Shown: piece after piece, positions 19,520-29,602 of the stretch
Numbering within the stretch: the first letter of the stretch is position 1
Layout: each line of letters begins with the position of its first letter
NCBI GenBank assembly: GCA_016780385.1
Contig: JADHLY010000006.1
Coordinates: 1-64,000, forward strand
Direction of reading: 5' to 3'
DNA: 64,000 nt
Origin: Flavobacteriales bacterium
GTDB taxonomy: Bacteria > Bacteroidota > Bacteroidia > Flavobacteriales_D > Sanyastnellaceae
Made by a program: the position numbers and the translations under genes
The notes under the pieces: generated by a model
Seen by the model: only the letters and a program-made list of their open reading frames with translations
The model's database searches: none
Told to the model about the DNA's origin: nothing

Positions 19520-21709
19520 ATGTCAACGTACCGCATTACCGCCATCGAGGATGTCCTCGAGCGCTCACCGAAGGCTACAGTGCCGCCTTCTTCCAAGATT
19601 TCCGATTACTACGGAGACTTGGCGTTTACTGTCAACGCCATGCGCGAGTACCTCACCGAAGAGGCCTATGACCACGTGGTGGCCGCCATGGTTGATGGCA
19701 TTCGGATTGACCGGAAGATCGCAGACCAAGTGGCCAGCGCTCTGAAGGAGTGGGCCATGGCCCGCGGCGCTACGCACTACACCCACTGGTTCCAGCCGTT
19801 GACAGGCAGCACAGCCGAGAAGCACGACAGCTTCATCCAGCCCGATGGCCAAGGCGGAGCGATCGAGCGTTTTGATGGCAGCCTGTTGGTACAGCAAGAA
19901 CCCGATGCTTCGAGCTTCCCTAACGGCGGCATCCGCTCCACATTTGAGGCCCGGGGTTACACACTGTGGGACCCCAGCAGCCCGCCTTTCCTCATCGGTG
20001 AGACCCTCTGCATCCCCACCATCTTCATCGCCTACACGGGTCAGTCCCTCGACAACAAAGCCCCCTTGCTCAAGGCCTTGGCTGCCGTTGACAAGGCTGC
20101 AACCGAGGTGTGTCAGTACTTCGACAAGAACGTGACCAAGGTGGTGGCCACCCTCGGTTGGGAGCAGGAGTACTTCCTGGTGGACAAGGCGTTGTACAAT
20201 GCCCGTCCGGACCTCAGCCAGACCGGCCGTGCACTGCTCGGTGCTGCGCCTGCCAAGGGCCAGCAATTGGACGACAACTACTTCGGCAGCATTCCTCCGC
20301 GCGTCATGGCGTTCATGCAGGAGTTTGAGTGCGAATCTCACAAGCTCGGCATCCCGGTGACCACCCGCCACAATGAGGTGGCACCCAACCAGTTCGAGGT
20401 GGCACCCGTGTTCGAGGAGGCCAACCTCGCCAACGACCACAACCTGTTGTTGATGGACCTCTTGGAGCGGGTGGCACAGCGCCACGACTTCCGCGTCCTG
20501 TTGCACGAGAAGCCGTTTGCTGGACTTAATGGCTCAGGCAAACACAACAATTGGTCGCTCGGTACCAACACAGGGGTGAACCTCTTGAAGCCCGGTGTCA
20601 ACCCCAAGACCAACCTGCGTTTCCTCACCTTCTTCGTAAACACCATTGCGGCCATCCACCGCCATGCCGATGTGCTGCGTGCAGCCATTGCCGGAGCAGG
20701 CAACGATCACCGTCTCGGTGCCAATGAGGCGCCGCCGGCCATCATCAGCGCCTTCATTGGTTCTAAGTTGACGGAGCTTCTCGACGCTGTCGAAGAAAAC
20801 GTCAGCGCAGGCAAGATGAGTCCCGACGAAAAAACGGCTGTGAAGTTGGAGATCGGTCGCATTCCGGAAGTGCTGCTCGACAATACGGACCGCAACCGGA
20901 CTTCGCCGTTCGCCTTTACCGGCAACAAGTTCGAGTTCCGCGCGGTCGGCAGTACCGCCAACTGCGCTGTGCCCATGACGGTGCTCAACACCATTGTGGC
21001 CGAGCAGTTGAATTTCTTCAAGGCTGCGGTTGATGCACGCATCGCATCCGGAGACAAGAAGGACGAGGCGTTGCTCAAGGAAATCCAAGCCTTGATCAAG
21101 CAGAGCAAGTCCATCCGCTTCGAAGGCAATGGTTATGGCCAGGAATGGGTGGAGGAGGCTGCCAAGCGCGGACTCTCCAACCTGATGGACACTCCGAGCG
21201 CCTTGGCCGTGTGGGACCGCAAGGAAACTGTGGAGCTGTTCGAATCCATGGGCGTTTTGAGCGCAGAGGAGGTGGCCGCCCGTACGGAGGTCGAGTTGGA
21301 GAACTACGTGATGAAATTGCAAATCGAGGCCAGCGTCCTCGGCGACATGGTGACCAACCAGGTGTTGCCTGCGGTGATGGACTACCAAGGCGACTTGCTG
21401 GCCAACATCCAGGGCTTCATGGACGTGTATGGCGACAGTGATGCAGAGGGCATGACCCGGGCCCAGCGTGGAATCTTGGAAGAGCTTTCTGCCGGATTGT
21501 CAGCGACTTATGCTGCGTTGGAGTCATTGCGCGCAGTGCGTTCGAAGGTCAACGGCATTGACGGCCTTCACGAGAAAGCCGCCGCATATGCTTCCGAAGT
21601 CCGTCCGTTGATGGATGAATTGCGTGTCCAAGTGGACCAGTTGGAGAAGTTGACGGAGGACGGCCGCTGGCCTTTCCCAAAACTGCGTGAATTGCTCTTT
21701 ACACGCTGA
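19520..21709 (+). CDS. glnN: Glutamine synthetase type III
   Basis: ATP-dependent amidation of glutamate to glutamine; key enzyme of ammonium assimilation. The 729 residues match the long GSIII class (about 700-730) rather than the roughly 470-residue GSI. Landmarks include HYTHWFQPLTGSTAEKHDSF near the N-terminus, LGWEQEYFLVD (metal-binding glutamates), ARHNEVAPNQFE-type active-site sequence written here as TTRHNEVAPNQFE, LNGSGKHNNWS, and NRTSPFAFTGNKFEFR. GSIII is the usual glutamine synthetase of Bacteroidota. The start is set at 19520 because a -7 box lies between the two possible ATGs and MSTYR fits the family. The gene stands alone between a weak upstream and a strong downstream terminator. 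Confidence 0.95.
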   Translation: MSTYRITAIEDVLERSPKATVPPSSKISDYYGDLAFTVNAMREYLTEEAYDHVVAAMVDGIRIDRKIADQVASALKEWAMARGATHYTHWFQPLTGSTAEKHDSFIQPDGQGGAIERFDGSLLVQQEPDASSFPNGGIRSTFEARGYTLWDPSSPPFLIGETLCIPTIFIAYTGQSLDNKAPLLKALAAVDKAATEVCQYFDKNVTKVVATLGWEQEYFLVDKALYNARPDLSQTGRALLGAAPAKGQQLDDNYFGSIPPRVMAFMQEFECESHKLGIPVTTRHNEVAPNQFEVAPVFEEANLANDHNLLLMDLLERVAQRHDFRVLLHEKPFAGLNGSGKHNNWSLGTNTGVNLLKPGVNPKTNLRFLTFFVNTIAAIHRHADVLRAAIAGAGNDHRLGANEAPPAIISAFIGSKLTELLDAVEENVSAGKMSPDEKTAVKLEIGRIPEVLLDNTDRNRTSPFAFTGNKFEFRAVGSTANCAVPMTVLNTIVAEQLNFFKAAVDARIASGDKKDEALLKEIQALIKQSKSIRFEGNGYGQEWVEEAAKRGLSNLMDTPSALAVWDRKETVELFESMGVLSAEEVAARTEVELENYVMKLQIEASVLGDMVTNQVLPAVMDYQGDLLANIQGFMDVYGDSDAEGMTRAQRGILEELSAGLSATYAALESLRAVRSKVNGIDGLHEKAAAYASEVRPLMDELRVQVDQLEKLTEDGRWPFPKLRELLFTR

Positions 21710-21726
21710 TTGCTCATTGAATTTTA

Positions 21727-21770
21727 AAGAAGGCCCCGGATTCGTGTTCGCGAAGTTCCGGGGCCTTCTT
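21727..21770 (+). terminator. Strong 14-bp hairpin terminator after glutamine synthetase
   Basis: AAGAAGGCCCCGGA (21727-21740) pairs perfectly with TCCGGGGCCTTCTT (21757-21770). The loop can pair further (TTCG/CGAA). The last base is also the first base of the next promoter box. Confidence 0.85.
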
Positions 21771-21777
21771 ACATTCG
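21770..21777 (+). promoter_or_regulatory. -7 promoter box of the PorE-like gene, abutting the terminator
   Basis: TACATTCG is a TAnnTTYG match whose first T is the last base of the preceding terminator stem. It lies 19 bases before the ATG at 21797. Confidence 0.55.
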
Positions 21778-21796
21778 CCCGTAAACCTATTTGGGA

Positions 21797-23803
21797 ATGC
21801 TGAACCTGCTCTCCGGGCCTTCAATCGCCCTGCGCCCCGCGCTCGCTACTTTTTTTGCGCTTTTTGCGCTTCACACATTCGCTCAGAACGACATCACGTC
21901 CGATGCCGATGATGCCTTCGATCGGGGCGGATATTTCGAAGCGGCGAAAGATTACCAAGCGGCTTATGCCAAGCTGAAGGGTGACTTGGATGAAAAGGGC
22001 CGCGTGTGTTATCGCATTGGTGAGTGCTATCGATTGAGCCGTGCCTTGCCCGCATCAGAAGAGTGGTACAAGCGCGCTGTTGACCTCAAGTGGGCCGATG
22101 ACAACCCCGAGGTGTTCAAACACTACGGCATGGCCCTCATGGGCCAAGGCGAGTTCGAAGACGCCATCGAGCAGTTTTCGAAGTTCAAGGCTGCTGGCGG
22201 TGATGCCGCTTTGGCGCAGACCTTCATCTCTTCTTGCAACGCGGCCGCCGAGAGCCTGATTGTCAACGATAGCCGTTTTGTGGTGGAGCCACTCGTGATG
22301 GTCAACTCCCCCAGTTTTGACTTTGCCATGGCCTTTTCTGATCAGCGTGGAGAGGAAGTCATTTTTGCTTCCAGCCGCAGCAGTGCAGCAGGCAGTGGAG
22401 AGGACCCCATTACCGGTGAGAGCTACATGGACCTTTTCATGGCCGAAGTCGACCGCAAAGGCAAGTGGAGCATTCCCGAGCCTTTGGGCAATGCGGTGAA
22501 CAGCCCGAGCAACGAAGGTGGTGTGACCTTGGATTCGAAGTTCAAGACCCTCTACTTCACGCGCTGTTTGATTGAAAAGGACAACAACTACCCTTGCGAT
22601 ATCTACGTCTCGCAGCGCACAGGTTCGAAGTGGGGTTCTGCTGAAGAGTTGACCGTGGTGGACCGCGCGACAGACGACAGTTCCCAGGTGGGCCAGCCCA
22701 CCATGAGCCCCGACGATATGTACCTCGTTTTTGTGAGCGACATGCCCGGAGGTCAAGGAGGCCGCGACCTGTGGTACATGAAGTACAACGAATCCTCCGA
22801 GGAGTGGGGTGCGCCGTCCAACATGGGTCCTGGCGTCAACTCCGCCTCAGATGAGTACTTCCCGCACATCCGCAAGAATGGCGACCTCTACTTCGCTTCA
22901 GACCGCCCGGGTGGTATGGGAGGACTTGACATCTTGAAGGCCGTTTGGAAAGGCGAGGGCATGAGTTTCGAGGCCCCGGAGTTCATGGAGTATCCCATCA
23001 ATACCGCCAGCGACGATTTCGCGCTGGTGTATCACCCGAAGGAAGAAAGGGGCTACCTCTCCTCTGACCGCCCTGAGAGCAAGGGCAAGGACGACATCTT
23101 CTCCTTTGCCATGCCTCCCCTCGAGTTTGACTACGTGGCCTACGTCTACGACTACGACACCGGCATGCCCATCGAAGGCGCATCTGTGACCGTGACGAGC
23201 AGTGAAGGCGAAAGCGTAGCGTCTAATACCGATTCTGAAGGCGGCACAGAAGAAGGCGATTGGACCATTGGTTCCGAGAGCACGTACTCGGTGGACATCT
23301 CCAAAGAGGGTTACATCAGCGCTGGTGACCAATTCAGTACGGTGGGCCTCTCCAAGTCAACCAACTTCATCAAGGAGTACCTCCTGCGCGAGGTGGTGAC
23401 CAATGAGGATTACCCCATGCCGTTGGTACAATATGAGTTTGCCAAGGCTGATCTGGTGGTGAGCGCGGAAGTCAATTCCAAGGACTCGCTGGACTACCTC
23501 GTCGATTTGCTGTCGCGCAACCCGACGTTTGTCATTTCATTGGAGGCCCACACCGACACGCGCGGTGGCGACAAGGCCAACGATGAGCTGAGCCAGCGCC
23601 GTGCTGAGACCTGCGTGAACTACCTCGTGGAACGCGGCATTGACCGTCAACGCCTGCAGCCCATTGGCCGCGGTGAGAAGATGCCGTTGATCAGCGACGC
23701 TGAAATCGCCGCATTGCCTACAGAGGATGAGCGCGAAGCCGCTCACCAGATGAACCGTCGTACGGTCTTCCGTATCACGAGCTTCGACTACGTACCGGAG
23801 TGA
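21797..23803 (+). CDS. PorE-like outer-membrane/periplasmic protein (TPR, PD40 propeller, CRD, OmpA)
   Basis: The 668-residue protein has a signal peptide (about 1-28, ending HTFAQ). TPR-like helices (about 30-150) follow, then PD40/WD40-like blades (about 165-420; repeats such as VIFASSR, LYFTRC, LVFVSDMPGGQGGRDLW, LYFASDRPGGMGG), and a carboxypeptidase-regulatory-like domain (about 445-525; GMPIEGASVTV). The C-terminus is an OmpA peptidoglycan-binding domain (about 545-660; LEAHTDTRG, LSQRRAETC, GRGEK). This order matches PorE of the type IX secretion machinery, which links the apparatus to peptidoglycan. Unlike the PorE lipoprotein, no lipobox cysteine is visible. Bacteroidota carry several such paralogs, so a T9SS role is likely but not certain. 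The ATG is preferred to a TTG six bases upstream. Confidence 0.8.
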   Translation: MLNLLSGPSIALRPALATFFALFALHTFAQNDITSDADDAFDRGGYFEAAKDYQAAYAKLKGDLDEKGRVCYRIGECYRLSRALPASEEWYKRAVDLKWADDNPEVFKHYGMALMGQGEFEDAIEQFSKFKAAGGDAALAQTFISSCNAAAESLIVNDSRFVVEPLVMVNSPSFDFAMAFSDQRGEEVIFASSRSSAAGSGEDPITGESYMDLFMAEVDRKGKWSIPEPLGNAVNSPSNEGGVTLDSKFKTLYFTRCLIEKDNNYPCDIYVSQRTGSKWGSAEELTVVDRATDDSSQVGQPTMSPDDMYLVFVSDMPGGQGGRDLWYMKYNESSEEWGAPSNMGPGVNSASDEYFPHIRKNGDLYFASDRPGGMGGLDILKAVWKGEGMSFEAPEFMEYPINTASDDFALVYHPKEERGYLSSDRPESKGKDDIFSFAMPPLEFDYVAYVYDYDTGMPIEGASVTVTSSEGESVASNTDSEGGTEEGDWTIGSESTYSVDISKEGYISAGDQFSTVGLSKSTNFIKEYLLREVVTNEDYPMPLVQYEFAKADLVVSAEVNSKDSLDYLVDLLSRNPTFVISLEAHTDTRGGDKANDELSQRRAETCVNYLVERGIDRQRLQPIGRGEKMPLISDAEIAALPTEDEREAAHQMNRRTVFRITSFDYVPE

Positions 23804-25002
23804 CCGAAGCCACAGTGGACGGCTCCGCTGAGGGTCGGTACGCGCAGCGCGGTGTTTCCTCCGGAAAGGAGGAAGTGCATGCGGCCATCGCAGGCTTGGA
23901 CAAGGGGCTTTTCCCCAAGGCCTTCTGCAAAGTGGTGCCCGATGCCCTCACGGGCAGTGAGGACCATTGTCTGGTGATGCACGCCGACGGCGCAGGGACG
24001 AAAAGCGCACTGGCCTGGATTTACTGGAAAGAGACGGGAGACCTGTCCGTCTGGAAGGGGATTGCCCAAGACGCCTTGGTCATGAACATCGATGACCTCC
24101 TGTGCGTAGGGGCCACCGGTCCCATCCTGGTGAGTTCGACCATTGGGCGCAACAAAAGGCTTGTGCCGGGCGAAGTGGTCTCCACCCTGATCCAAGGGAC
24201 GGAAGCCCTGATGGCGGAGTGGCGCGGTTTGGGCCTCGATGTGCGCGGAACGGGGGGCGAAACCGCAGATGTGGGTGACCTTGTTCGAACGGTGATTGTG
24301 GACTCCACGGTGGTGTGCCGCATGCGACGCGATGAGGTCATCGACAACGCACGCATCCAAGAGGGCGATGTGATCGTCGGGCTCGCCAGCCATGGGCAGG
24401 CCCATTACGAAGAGTCTTGGAATGGCGGTACGGGAAGCAATGGCTTGACCAGCGCCCGCCACGACCTGTTTGGACCGGGGTGGCGCGAGAAGTACCCCGA
24501 GTGCTTCGACCCGGGTTTGCCTGAAGACCTGGTGTACACAGGGCCTTTCGATGTGACCGACGCGGTAGACGGCGTACCTGTTGATGCAGGAAAGCTCGTC
24601 TTGTCGCCTACCCGTACCTACGCTCCGGTGATGGTCGACCTCTTCAAGGAGGGGAGAGAGGATCTTCACGGCCTCGTGCACTGCAGCGGGGGAGGACAAA
24701 CCAAGGTCTTGCACTTCGCATCGCCTGACCTGCACGTGGTGAAGGACGACCTCTTCCCAACTCCAGCACTGTTCTCATTGATTCAGCAACACAGCGGAAC
24801 GGCCTGGAGGGAGATGTACCAAGTGTACAACATGGGGCACCGCATGGAGGTGTACACGACGGCCGAACACGCCCAGCGGGTGCTGGATATTGCCGCAGCC
24901 CATGGAGTGGATGCCCGCATTGTAGGGCGCGTTGAGGCCCGCGACGCGGAGGGTCCAAGGCTGACCATCAAAGGCCCGGAGTCAACCGAGACTTACAGCT
25001 GA
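23800..25002 (+). CDS. purM: Phosphoribosylformylglycinamidine cyclo-ligase (AIR synthase)
   Basis: De novo purine synthesis: ATP-dependent ring closure of FGAM to aminoimidazole ribotide. The 400-residue protein is the divergent Bacteroidota PurM type. Landmarks are [13 protein letters not shown], the [12 protein letters not shown] segment, [16 protein letters not shown] (metal/phosphate-binding acidic motif), [20 protein letters not shown], and the C-terminal HCSGGGQTK and MGHRMEVY. It starts with GTG whose last two bases plus the next A form the upstream stop (GTGA overlap), which suggests translational coupling. Only one base separates it from prfA downstream. Confidence 0.9.
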   Translation: MTEATVDGSAEGRYAQRGVSSGKEEVHAAIAGLDKGLFPKAFCKVVPDALTGSEDHCLVMHADGAGTKSALAWIYWKETGDLSVWKGIAQDALVMNIDDLLCVGATGPILVSSTIGRNKRLVPGEVVSTLIQGTEALMAEWRGLGLDVRGTGGETADVGDLVRTVIVDSTVVCRMRRDEVIDNARIQEGDVIVGLASHGQAHYEESWNGGTGSNGLTSARHDLFGPGWREKYPECFDPGLPEDLVYTGPFDVTDAVDGVPVDAGKLVLSPTRTYAPVMVDLFKEGREDLHGLVHCSGGGQTKVLHFASPDLHVVKDDLFPTPALFSLIQQHSGTAWREMYQVYNMGHRMEVYTTAEHAQRVLDIAAAHGVDARIVGRVEARDAEGPRLTIKGPESTETYS

Positions 25003-25003
25003 T

Positions 25004-26092
25004 ATGGAAGGACTGCTTGAGCAGTTGTCTTCATTGGAAGACCGGTACCGAGAGCTGTCGCTCAAGGTGATCGATCCTTCTGTCATCGCGGACGAATCGG
25101 CATATCGGCTGGCCATCCGCGATTTCAAACAGCTCGAACCCATCGTCGAACAGGTTAAGCGATACCGCGAGTGGTCTGTCGCCTTGGAAGAGGCCCGAAA
25201 GGACCAAAGCAGCGAAGACCCCGAATTGCGCGAAATGGCCGCTGACGAAGTGGGGCGGCTGACTGAGGCCATGGCCGCGCTGACCCGCGACCTCCAAGAG
25301 GCACTGGTGCCCGATGACCCGAGCGATGGTCGGGATTGCGTGATTGAAGTGCGGGCGGGAACCGGGGGCGATGAGGCCGCGCTCTGGGCCGGAGACCTGT
25401 TTCGCATGTACCAACGATTTGCTGAGGATAAGGGGTGGAAAGTCGCCATGGTGGGTGCCCATGCTGGAACGGCAGGAGGGTTCAAGGAAGTGGTGGCTCG
25501 GATCTCGGGTGAAGGCGTATTTGGATACCTCAAATACGAGAGCGGGACCCACCGCGTGCAGCGCGTCCCGGCCACCGAATCACAAGGCCGCATCCATACC
25601 AGTGCTGCCACCGTGGCCATTTTGCCAGAGGCCGAGGCCGTAGACTTCGAACTCAACACCAAAGACATCCGCAAGGACACCTTTCGGGCCAGTGGAGCCG
25701 GAGGACAGCACGTCAACAAGACGGAGAGTGCGGTGCGTTTGACCCACCTCCCAACGGGGGTGGTGGTGGAGTGCCAAGACGGGCGTTCGCAACACCAGAA
25801 CTACGACCAAGCGCTGCAGGTCATGCGCACCCGGCTCTGGGAGGCGGCGGACCGAGAACGGCGGGCCACCGAGGCGGCAGAGCGCAAATCACAGGTCGGA
25901 ACGGGGGATCGTTCCGGCAAGATCCGCACTTACAATTACCCCCAGGGCCGCGTGACCGACCACCGCATTGGCTTGACCTTGCATGCCCTTGAACGCATCC
26001 TCGCGGGTGATTTGGGGGAGGTCATCCAAGCATTGCGGACGGTGGAGCGCACAGAGCGCCTGAAGCAAGCGGGCTTGTCGGTGGAGAATTGA
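25004..26092 (+). CDS. prfA: Peptide chain release factor 1
   Basis: Recognises UAA/UAG stop codons in the ribosomal A site and triggers peptide release. Its 362 residues are typical of RF1. The GGQ catalytic motif (GAGGQHVNK) is at residues 233-235. [16 protein letters not shown] precedes it, and the [10 protein letters not shown] segment and QDGRSQHQN downstream are family hallmarks. The start codon lies one base after the purM stop, so translation is probably coupled. No in-frame stop or frameshift (as in RF2 autoregulation) is seen. Confidence 0.97.
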   Translation: MEGLLEQLSSLEDRYRELSLKVIDPSVIADESAYRLAIRDFKQLEPIVEQVKRYREWSVALEEARKDQSSEDPELREMAADEVGRLTEAMAALTRDLQEALVPDDPSDGRDCVIEVRAGTGGDEAALWAGDLFRMYQRFAEDKGWKVAMVGAHAGTAGGFKEVVARISGEGVFGYLKYESGTHRVQRVPATESQGRIHTSAATVAILPEAEAVDFELNTKDIRKDTFRASGAGGQHVNKTESAVRLTHLPTGVVVECQDGRSQHQNYDQALQVMRTRLWEAADRERRATEAAERKSQVGTGDRSGKIRTYNYPQGRVTDHRIGLTLHALERILAGDLGEVIQALRTVERTERLKQAGLSVEN

Positions 26093-26118
26093 GGGGCTGT
26101 ACTTCCGCGATATCTTCG
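26089..26118 (+). promoter_or_regulatory. Promoter of pyrF
   Basis: TTG (26089-26091), a 19-bp spacer and TATCTTCG (26111-26118) fit Bacteroidota -33/-7 spacing. The -7 box ends seven bases before the ATG, so the mRNA would be leaderless or nearly so. Confidence 0.65.
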
Positions 26119-26125
26119 CCCCACC

Positions 26126-26947
26126 ATGGATGTACAGCAGCTTGTCGATACCATTCGAAGGAAATCCTCTTTCCTGTGTGTAGGCCTCGATCCGGACCCG
26201 GCGAGGATGCCAGCTCACCTCGGTAAGGGGCCTGAGGCGGTGTTGCGCTTCAACCGTGCCATCATCGAGGCGACCGCCGACTTGGCCGTTGCTTACAAGC
26301 CCAATGTGGCGTTCTACGAGGCGATGGGGCCGGAGGGCTGGGCGGTGCTGAGCGAAACGATGGCGGCCATTCCCGACGGATGCCTGCGCATCGCAGATGC
26401 CAAGCGCGGGGACATTGGCAACACGGCCACCCGTTACGCGCAGGCAGCCTTTGAACAGTGGGGGGCAGATGCGGTCACAGTGGCGCCTTACATGGGGCGA
26501 GACAGTGTGGAGCCGTTCTTGGACTTTGACGGTAAATGGGCCATCCTTTTGGCTGCCACGTCCAATCCTGGAGCGGAGGATTTTGAGTTTCACGGTGCCG
26601 AACAGGGCGCGCCGCTGTGGCGCCGGGTGTTTGAGGTGAGCCGGGGCTATCGCGGGGCGGAGCGCCTCATGTATGTGGTCGGTGCCACGCGGCCATCGTT
26701 ACTGGCTGATTGTCGGGCCGCTGCGCCTGACCGCTTCTTGCTGGTGCCCGGTGTGGGCGCGCAGGGCGGTTCATTGGAGGCGGTGTGCGATGCTGGATGG
26801 GCCGAGGAATTGGCTGGTGGATTGCTGGTCAATGTGGGGCGCAGCTTACTCTACGCTTCAGCCGGGGAAGACTTCGCAGAAGCTGCCCGCAAGGAAGCGT
26901 TGACGATACAGCATTCCATGGCCCTCGCTTTGGCTTCCAGCCGTTAA
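26126..26947 (+). CDS. pyrF: Orotidine 5'-phosphate decarboxylase, type 2
   Basis: Final step of de novo UMP synthesis, decarboxylating OMP. The 273 residues fit the longer type 2 subfamily. FLCVGLDPDP at the N-terminus, AYKPNVAFYE, and the catalytic DAKRGDIGNT motif with lysine 93 are visible, as are the late phosphate-binding glycine segments (LVPGVGAQGG and LLVNVGRS). It has its own promoter immediately upstream. No SD-like sequence could fit between promoter and ATG, so a leaderless message is inferred. It is followed nine bases later by an ion-channel gene. Confidence 0.95.
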   Translation: MDVQQLVDTIRRKSSFLCVGLDPDPARMPAHLGKGPEAVLRFNRAIIEATADLAVAYKPNVAFYEAMGPEGWAVLSETMAAIPDGCLRIADAKRGDIGNTATRYAQAAFEQWGADAVTVAPYMGRDSVEPFLDFDGKWAILLAATSNPGAEDFEFHGAEQGAPLWRRVFEVSRGYRGAERLMYVVGATRPSLLADCRAAAPDRFLLVPGVGAQGGSLEAVCDAGWAEELAGGLLVNVGRSLLYASAGEDFAEAARKEALTIQHSMALALASSR

Positions 26948-26952
26948 ATTCC
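26945..26952 (+). promoter_or_regulatory. Possible -7 box overlapping the pyrF stop codon
   Basis: TAAATTCC partly matches TAnnTTYG and ends four bases before the GTG start of the channel gene. This is the same geometry as other apparent leaderless starts here. Confidence 0.3.
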
Positions 26953-26956
26953 CGTC

Positions 26957-27985
26957 GTGTACTATCGCTTCAAGTCCTTTTCCCGAATTGCGCTGTCGCT
27001 GGCTGTGGTCGCGGCCGTCATCGTCGTAGGGAGTGTGGGCTTCATGTTGTTGGAGGGGTATACCTTCATCGAGGCGTTTTACATGACCATGATCACGGTG
27101 AGTACCGTGGGATTTCGGGAGGTACATGAATTGAGTCCAAATGGGATGGTCTTTACCTCCCTGCTCATCATCTTCTCCATCGGTACATTCGCCTACACGA
27201 TTTCAGCCATAACGACTTACTTCGTTGCGGGCGAGTATCGGGACCTCTTCAAAGCGAGAAAATTGGAACGCACCATCGACAACCTCAAGGATCATGTCAT
27301 CGTCTGCGGCTACGGCCGTGTGGGAGAGAAGGCATATGCAGACCTCACCGCGAAAGGATACACGGCGGTCATCGTCGAGAAAGACGAGGAGTTGGTGGGG
27401 CACCTCAGGGACGATCTTACGCCGTTGGTCGTCGCAGGCGATGCCACCCGCGACGACCGGTTGATTGCAGCGGGTGTTGACCATGCCTGCGCGGTAATCT
27501 GCACCTTGCCGAGCGACGCGGACAACCTGTACACCGTGCTTTCCGTGAGGGAGCATAACCCAAAGGCCGTCATCATCAGCCGGGCGTCTCAAGCGGGGTC
27601 CCAGGCCAAGTTGCGCAGGGCTGGAGCGGACAATGTCATCATGCCTGACACGGTGGGTGGCGCGCACATGGCCTCCTTGGTCGCCAATCCCGACGTGATG
27701 GACTTCATCGATCACATCCGGATTCAAGGCAAGGACGCCGTCAACCTTGAGGAAGTGGATGTCAAGGATCTGCCCCCTGAATTCAGATTGCCGACCCTCG
27801 GAGAGGTGGATGCGCGCAATCGGATTGGTGTCAATGTCATTGGGGTGAAGACTTCCGAGGGAGAGTTCATTATCAACCCCGGCCCTGAGACACCCTTGGA
27901 CAACGCCTGCAAACTGTTTGTCCTCGGCAGCGATACGCAGCTGCGCTTGCTCAACCGTTTGTTCGGTTTGCAAAGTCCTGAGTAA
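26957..27985 (+). CDS. Two-TM ion channel with cytosolic RCK (TrkA-N/TrkA-C) domains
   Basis: The 342-residue protein has TM1 at about residues 11-32, a pore loop at 38-56, and TM2 at about 63-88. A Rossmann RCK domain starts at [14 protein letters not shown] (about 114-230), and a TrkA-C domain covers the last 90 residues. The layout is that of MthK-type potassium channels gated by a nucleotide or cation ligand. The selectivity filter is TVGFRE (residues 50-55), not TVGYGD: arginine replaces the second filter glycine. Potassium selectivity is therefore uncertain. Start is GTG (MYYR). Confidence 0.85.
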   Translation: MYYRFKSFSRIALSLAVVAAVIVVGSVGFMLLEGYTFIEAFYMTMITVSTVGFREVHELSPNGMVFTSLLIIFSIGTFAYTISAITTYFVAGEYRDLFKARKLERTIDNLKDHVIVCGYGRVGEKAYADLTAKGYTAVIVEKDEELVGHLRDDLTPLVVAGDATRDDRLIAAGVDHACAVICTLPSDADNLYTVLSVREHNPKAVIISRASQAGSQAKLRRAGADNVIMPDTVGGAHMASLVANPDVMDFIDHIRIQGKDAVNLEEVDVKDLPPEFRLPTLGEVDARNRIGVNVIGVKTSEGEFIINPGPETPLDNACKLFVLGSDTQLRLLNRLFGLQSPE

Positions 27986-28014
27986 CTCCTTTTCCCGGCC
28001 ATGAGGGCGGGGCC

Positions 28015-28022
28015 TATATTGC
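28015..28022 (+). promoter_or_regulatory. Possible -7 box of the AGCS symporter gene
   Basis: TATATTGC resembles TAnnTTTG with one mismatch and lies 22 bases before the ATG. Confidence 0.4.
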
Positions 28023-28044
28023 GGCGCAAGTCAACCCACGATTC

Positions 28045-29589
28045 ATGAAACGCCTGATTGCTGCAAGCCTAGCGCTCTGCGCTCCCTTCCTTTTTCCCTT
28101 CACCGCCTCTGCTGCTTCGGTTGACGATGCCATCAATGAAGTGATGGGCCCAGTCACCGACGCCATTACTTCTGTCATCTTTTGGACAGTCAACATCGCG
28201 GGCTTCAGCGTGCCATTCGTGTTGATTTGGCTGTTCTTCGGCGCGTTGTTCTTTACAGTCTACTTCAAGTTCGTCAATATCCGGGCCTTCAAGCACGCCT
28301 TGGATGTAGTGAGGGGCAGGTACGATGATCCGAATCACCAAGGAGAGGTGTCTCACTTCCAGGCCCTCACTGCAGCGCTAAGTGGCACCGTAGGTGTAGG
28401 TAACATTGCCGGCGTGGCGGTCGCGGTATCGCTCGGTGGTCCGGGCGCTACGTTTTGGATGATCATCGCGGGTCTGTTCGGCATGAGCAGCAAGTTTGTA
28501 GAGTGCACCCTTGGCCTGAAGTACCGCCGTCAAAATGCAGATGGGTCGGTTTCGGGAGGCCCCATGTACTATTTGCGGGATGGCTTGGCCAAAAAGAACA
28601 TGGGCGGTTTGGGCAAGGTCCTCGCCGCGTTGTTCGCTGTTGCGTGCATTGGCGGCTCTTTTGGCGGAGGCAACATGGTTCAGATCAACCAGGCCACCCA
28701 GCAGTTGATCTCGGTCACCGGAGGTGAGGCCAGCATGTTCTATGGACAGGGCTGGATTTTCGGTGTGGTCATGGCTGTGATTGTGGGCATCGTGATCCTC
28801 GGGGGCATCAAGTCCATCGCCAAGGTGACCGATAAAATCGTCCCTTTCATGGTGGGCATTTACATCCTTGGTGCCCTTTGGGTGATCCTCACCAATCTGG
28901 GCCAGGTCCCCACGGCGTTTGGACGGATTTTCGCGGGCGCTTTTGATACCGATGCGATGTACGGTGGATTGATCGGGGTACTGATTCAAGGCATCCGCCG
29001 GGCGGCGTTCTCCAATGAGGCTGGTATTGGATCGGCTTCAATCGCGCACAGTGCGGCCAAGACCGATGAGCCCGTGAGTGAGGGCATTGTAGCGCTGCTC
29101 GAGCCCTTCATCGACACGGTGGTCATCTGCACCATGACAGCATTGGTGATTGTCATTACGGATTACGGACAATTCGATGCCGTGACGGTATTCAACAACG
29201 CACAAGGCGGGTCGTTGGACGCCATTGGTTTGACGTCGAGCGCCTTCGAGCAGAGCATATCCTGGTTCCCAGGCGTCCTTTCGTTGGCTGTGATCCTTTT
29301 TGCTTTGTCTACCATGATTTCATGGAGTTACTACGGTCTGAAGGCTTGGACCTACTTGTTTGGCGAAACGCGGGCCGCGGACCTGAGCTATAAGGCGGTG
29401 TTCTGTGTGTTTGTTGTAGTGGGCAGTGCCATCAGTGCCAGCAGTGTGTTTGACTTCGGCGATGCGATGATCTTTGCCATGTGCTTCCCGAATGTGTTGG
29501 GCCTCTATTTCCTCGCTGGTGAAGTCAAGGGTGATTTGACAGACTACCTGAATCGGGTCAAGTCTGGAGAGATCAAGCGTTTCGACTGA
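28045..29589 (+). CDS. Sodium:alanine/glycine symporter family protein (AGCS)
   Basis: This is an inner-membrane secondary transporter that imports small neutral amino acids with sodium. It has 514 residues and roughly eleven hydrophobic segments after a cleavable-looking N-terminus ([18 protein letters not shown]), which is not universal in the family. AGCS hallmarks are [21 protein letters not shown], the GGPMYYL segment, [11 protein letters not shown], and [18 protein letters not shown] (the AGCS signature region). Substrate choice between alanine and glycine cannot be read from sequence. It has its own likely promoter. A small HhH gene begins 13 bases after its stop. Confidence 0.92.
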   Translation: MKRLIAASLALCAPFLFPFTASAASVDDAINEVMGPVTDAITSVIFWTVNIAGFSVPFVLIWLFFGALFFTVYFKFVNIRAFKHALDVVRGRYDDPNHQGEVSHFQALTAALSGTVGVGNIAGVAVAVSLGGPGATFWMIIAGLFGMSSKFVECTLGLKYRRQNADGSVSGGPMYYLRDGLAKKNMGGLGKVLAALFAVACIGGSFGGGNMVQINQATQQLISVTGGEASMFYGQGWIFGVVMAVIVGIVILGGIKSIAKVTDKIVPFMVGIYILGALWVILTNLGQVPTAFGRIFAGAFDTDAMYGGLIGVLIQGIRRAAFSNEAGIGSASIAHSAAKTDEPVSEGIVALLEPFIDTVVICTMTALVIVITDYGQFDAVTVFNNAQGGSLDAIGLTSSAFEQSISWFPGVLSLAVILFALSTMISWSYYGLKAWTYLFGETRAADLSYKAVFCVFVVVGSAISASSVFDFGDAMIFAMCFPNVLGLYFLAGEVKGDLTDYLNRVKSGEIKRFD

Positions 29590-29602
29590 CCGCGGATTTT
29601 TT

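Noticed and set aside
23800-25002. Purine or other riboswitch upstream of purM
   Set aside because: purM overlaps the preceding gene by GTGA; there is no untranslated leader for a riboswitch.
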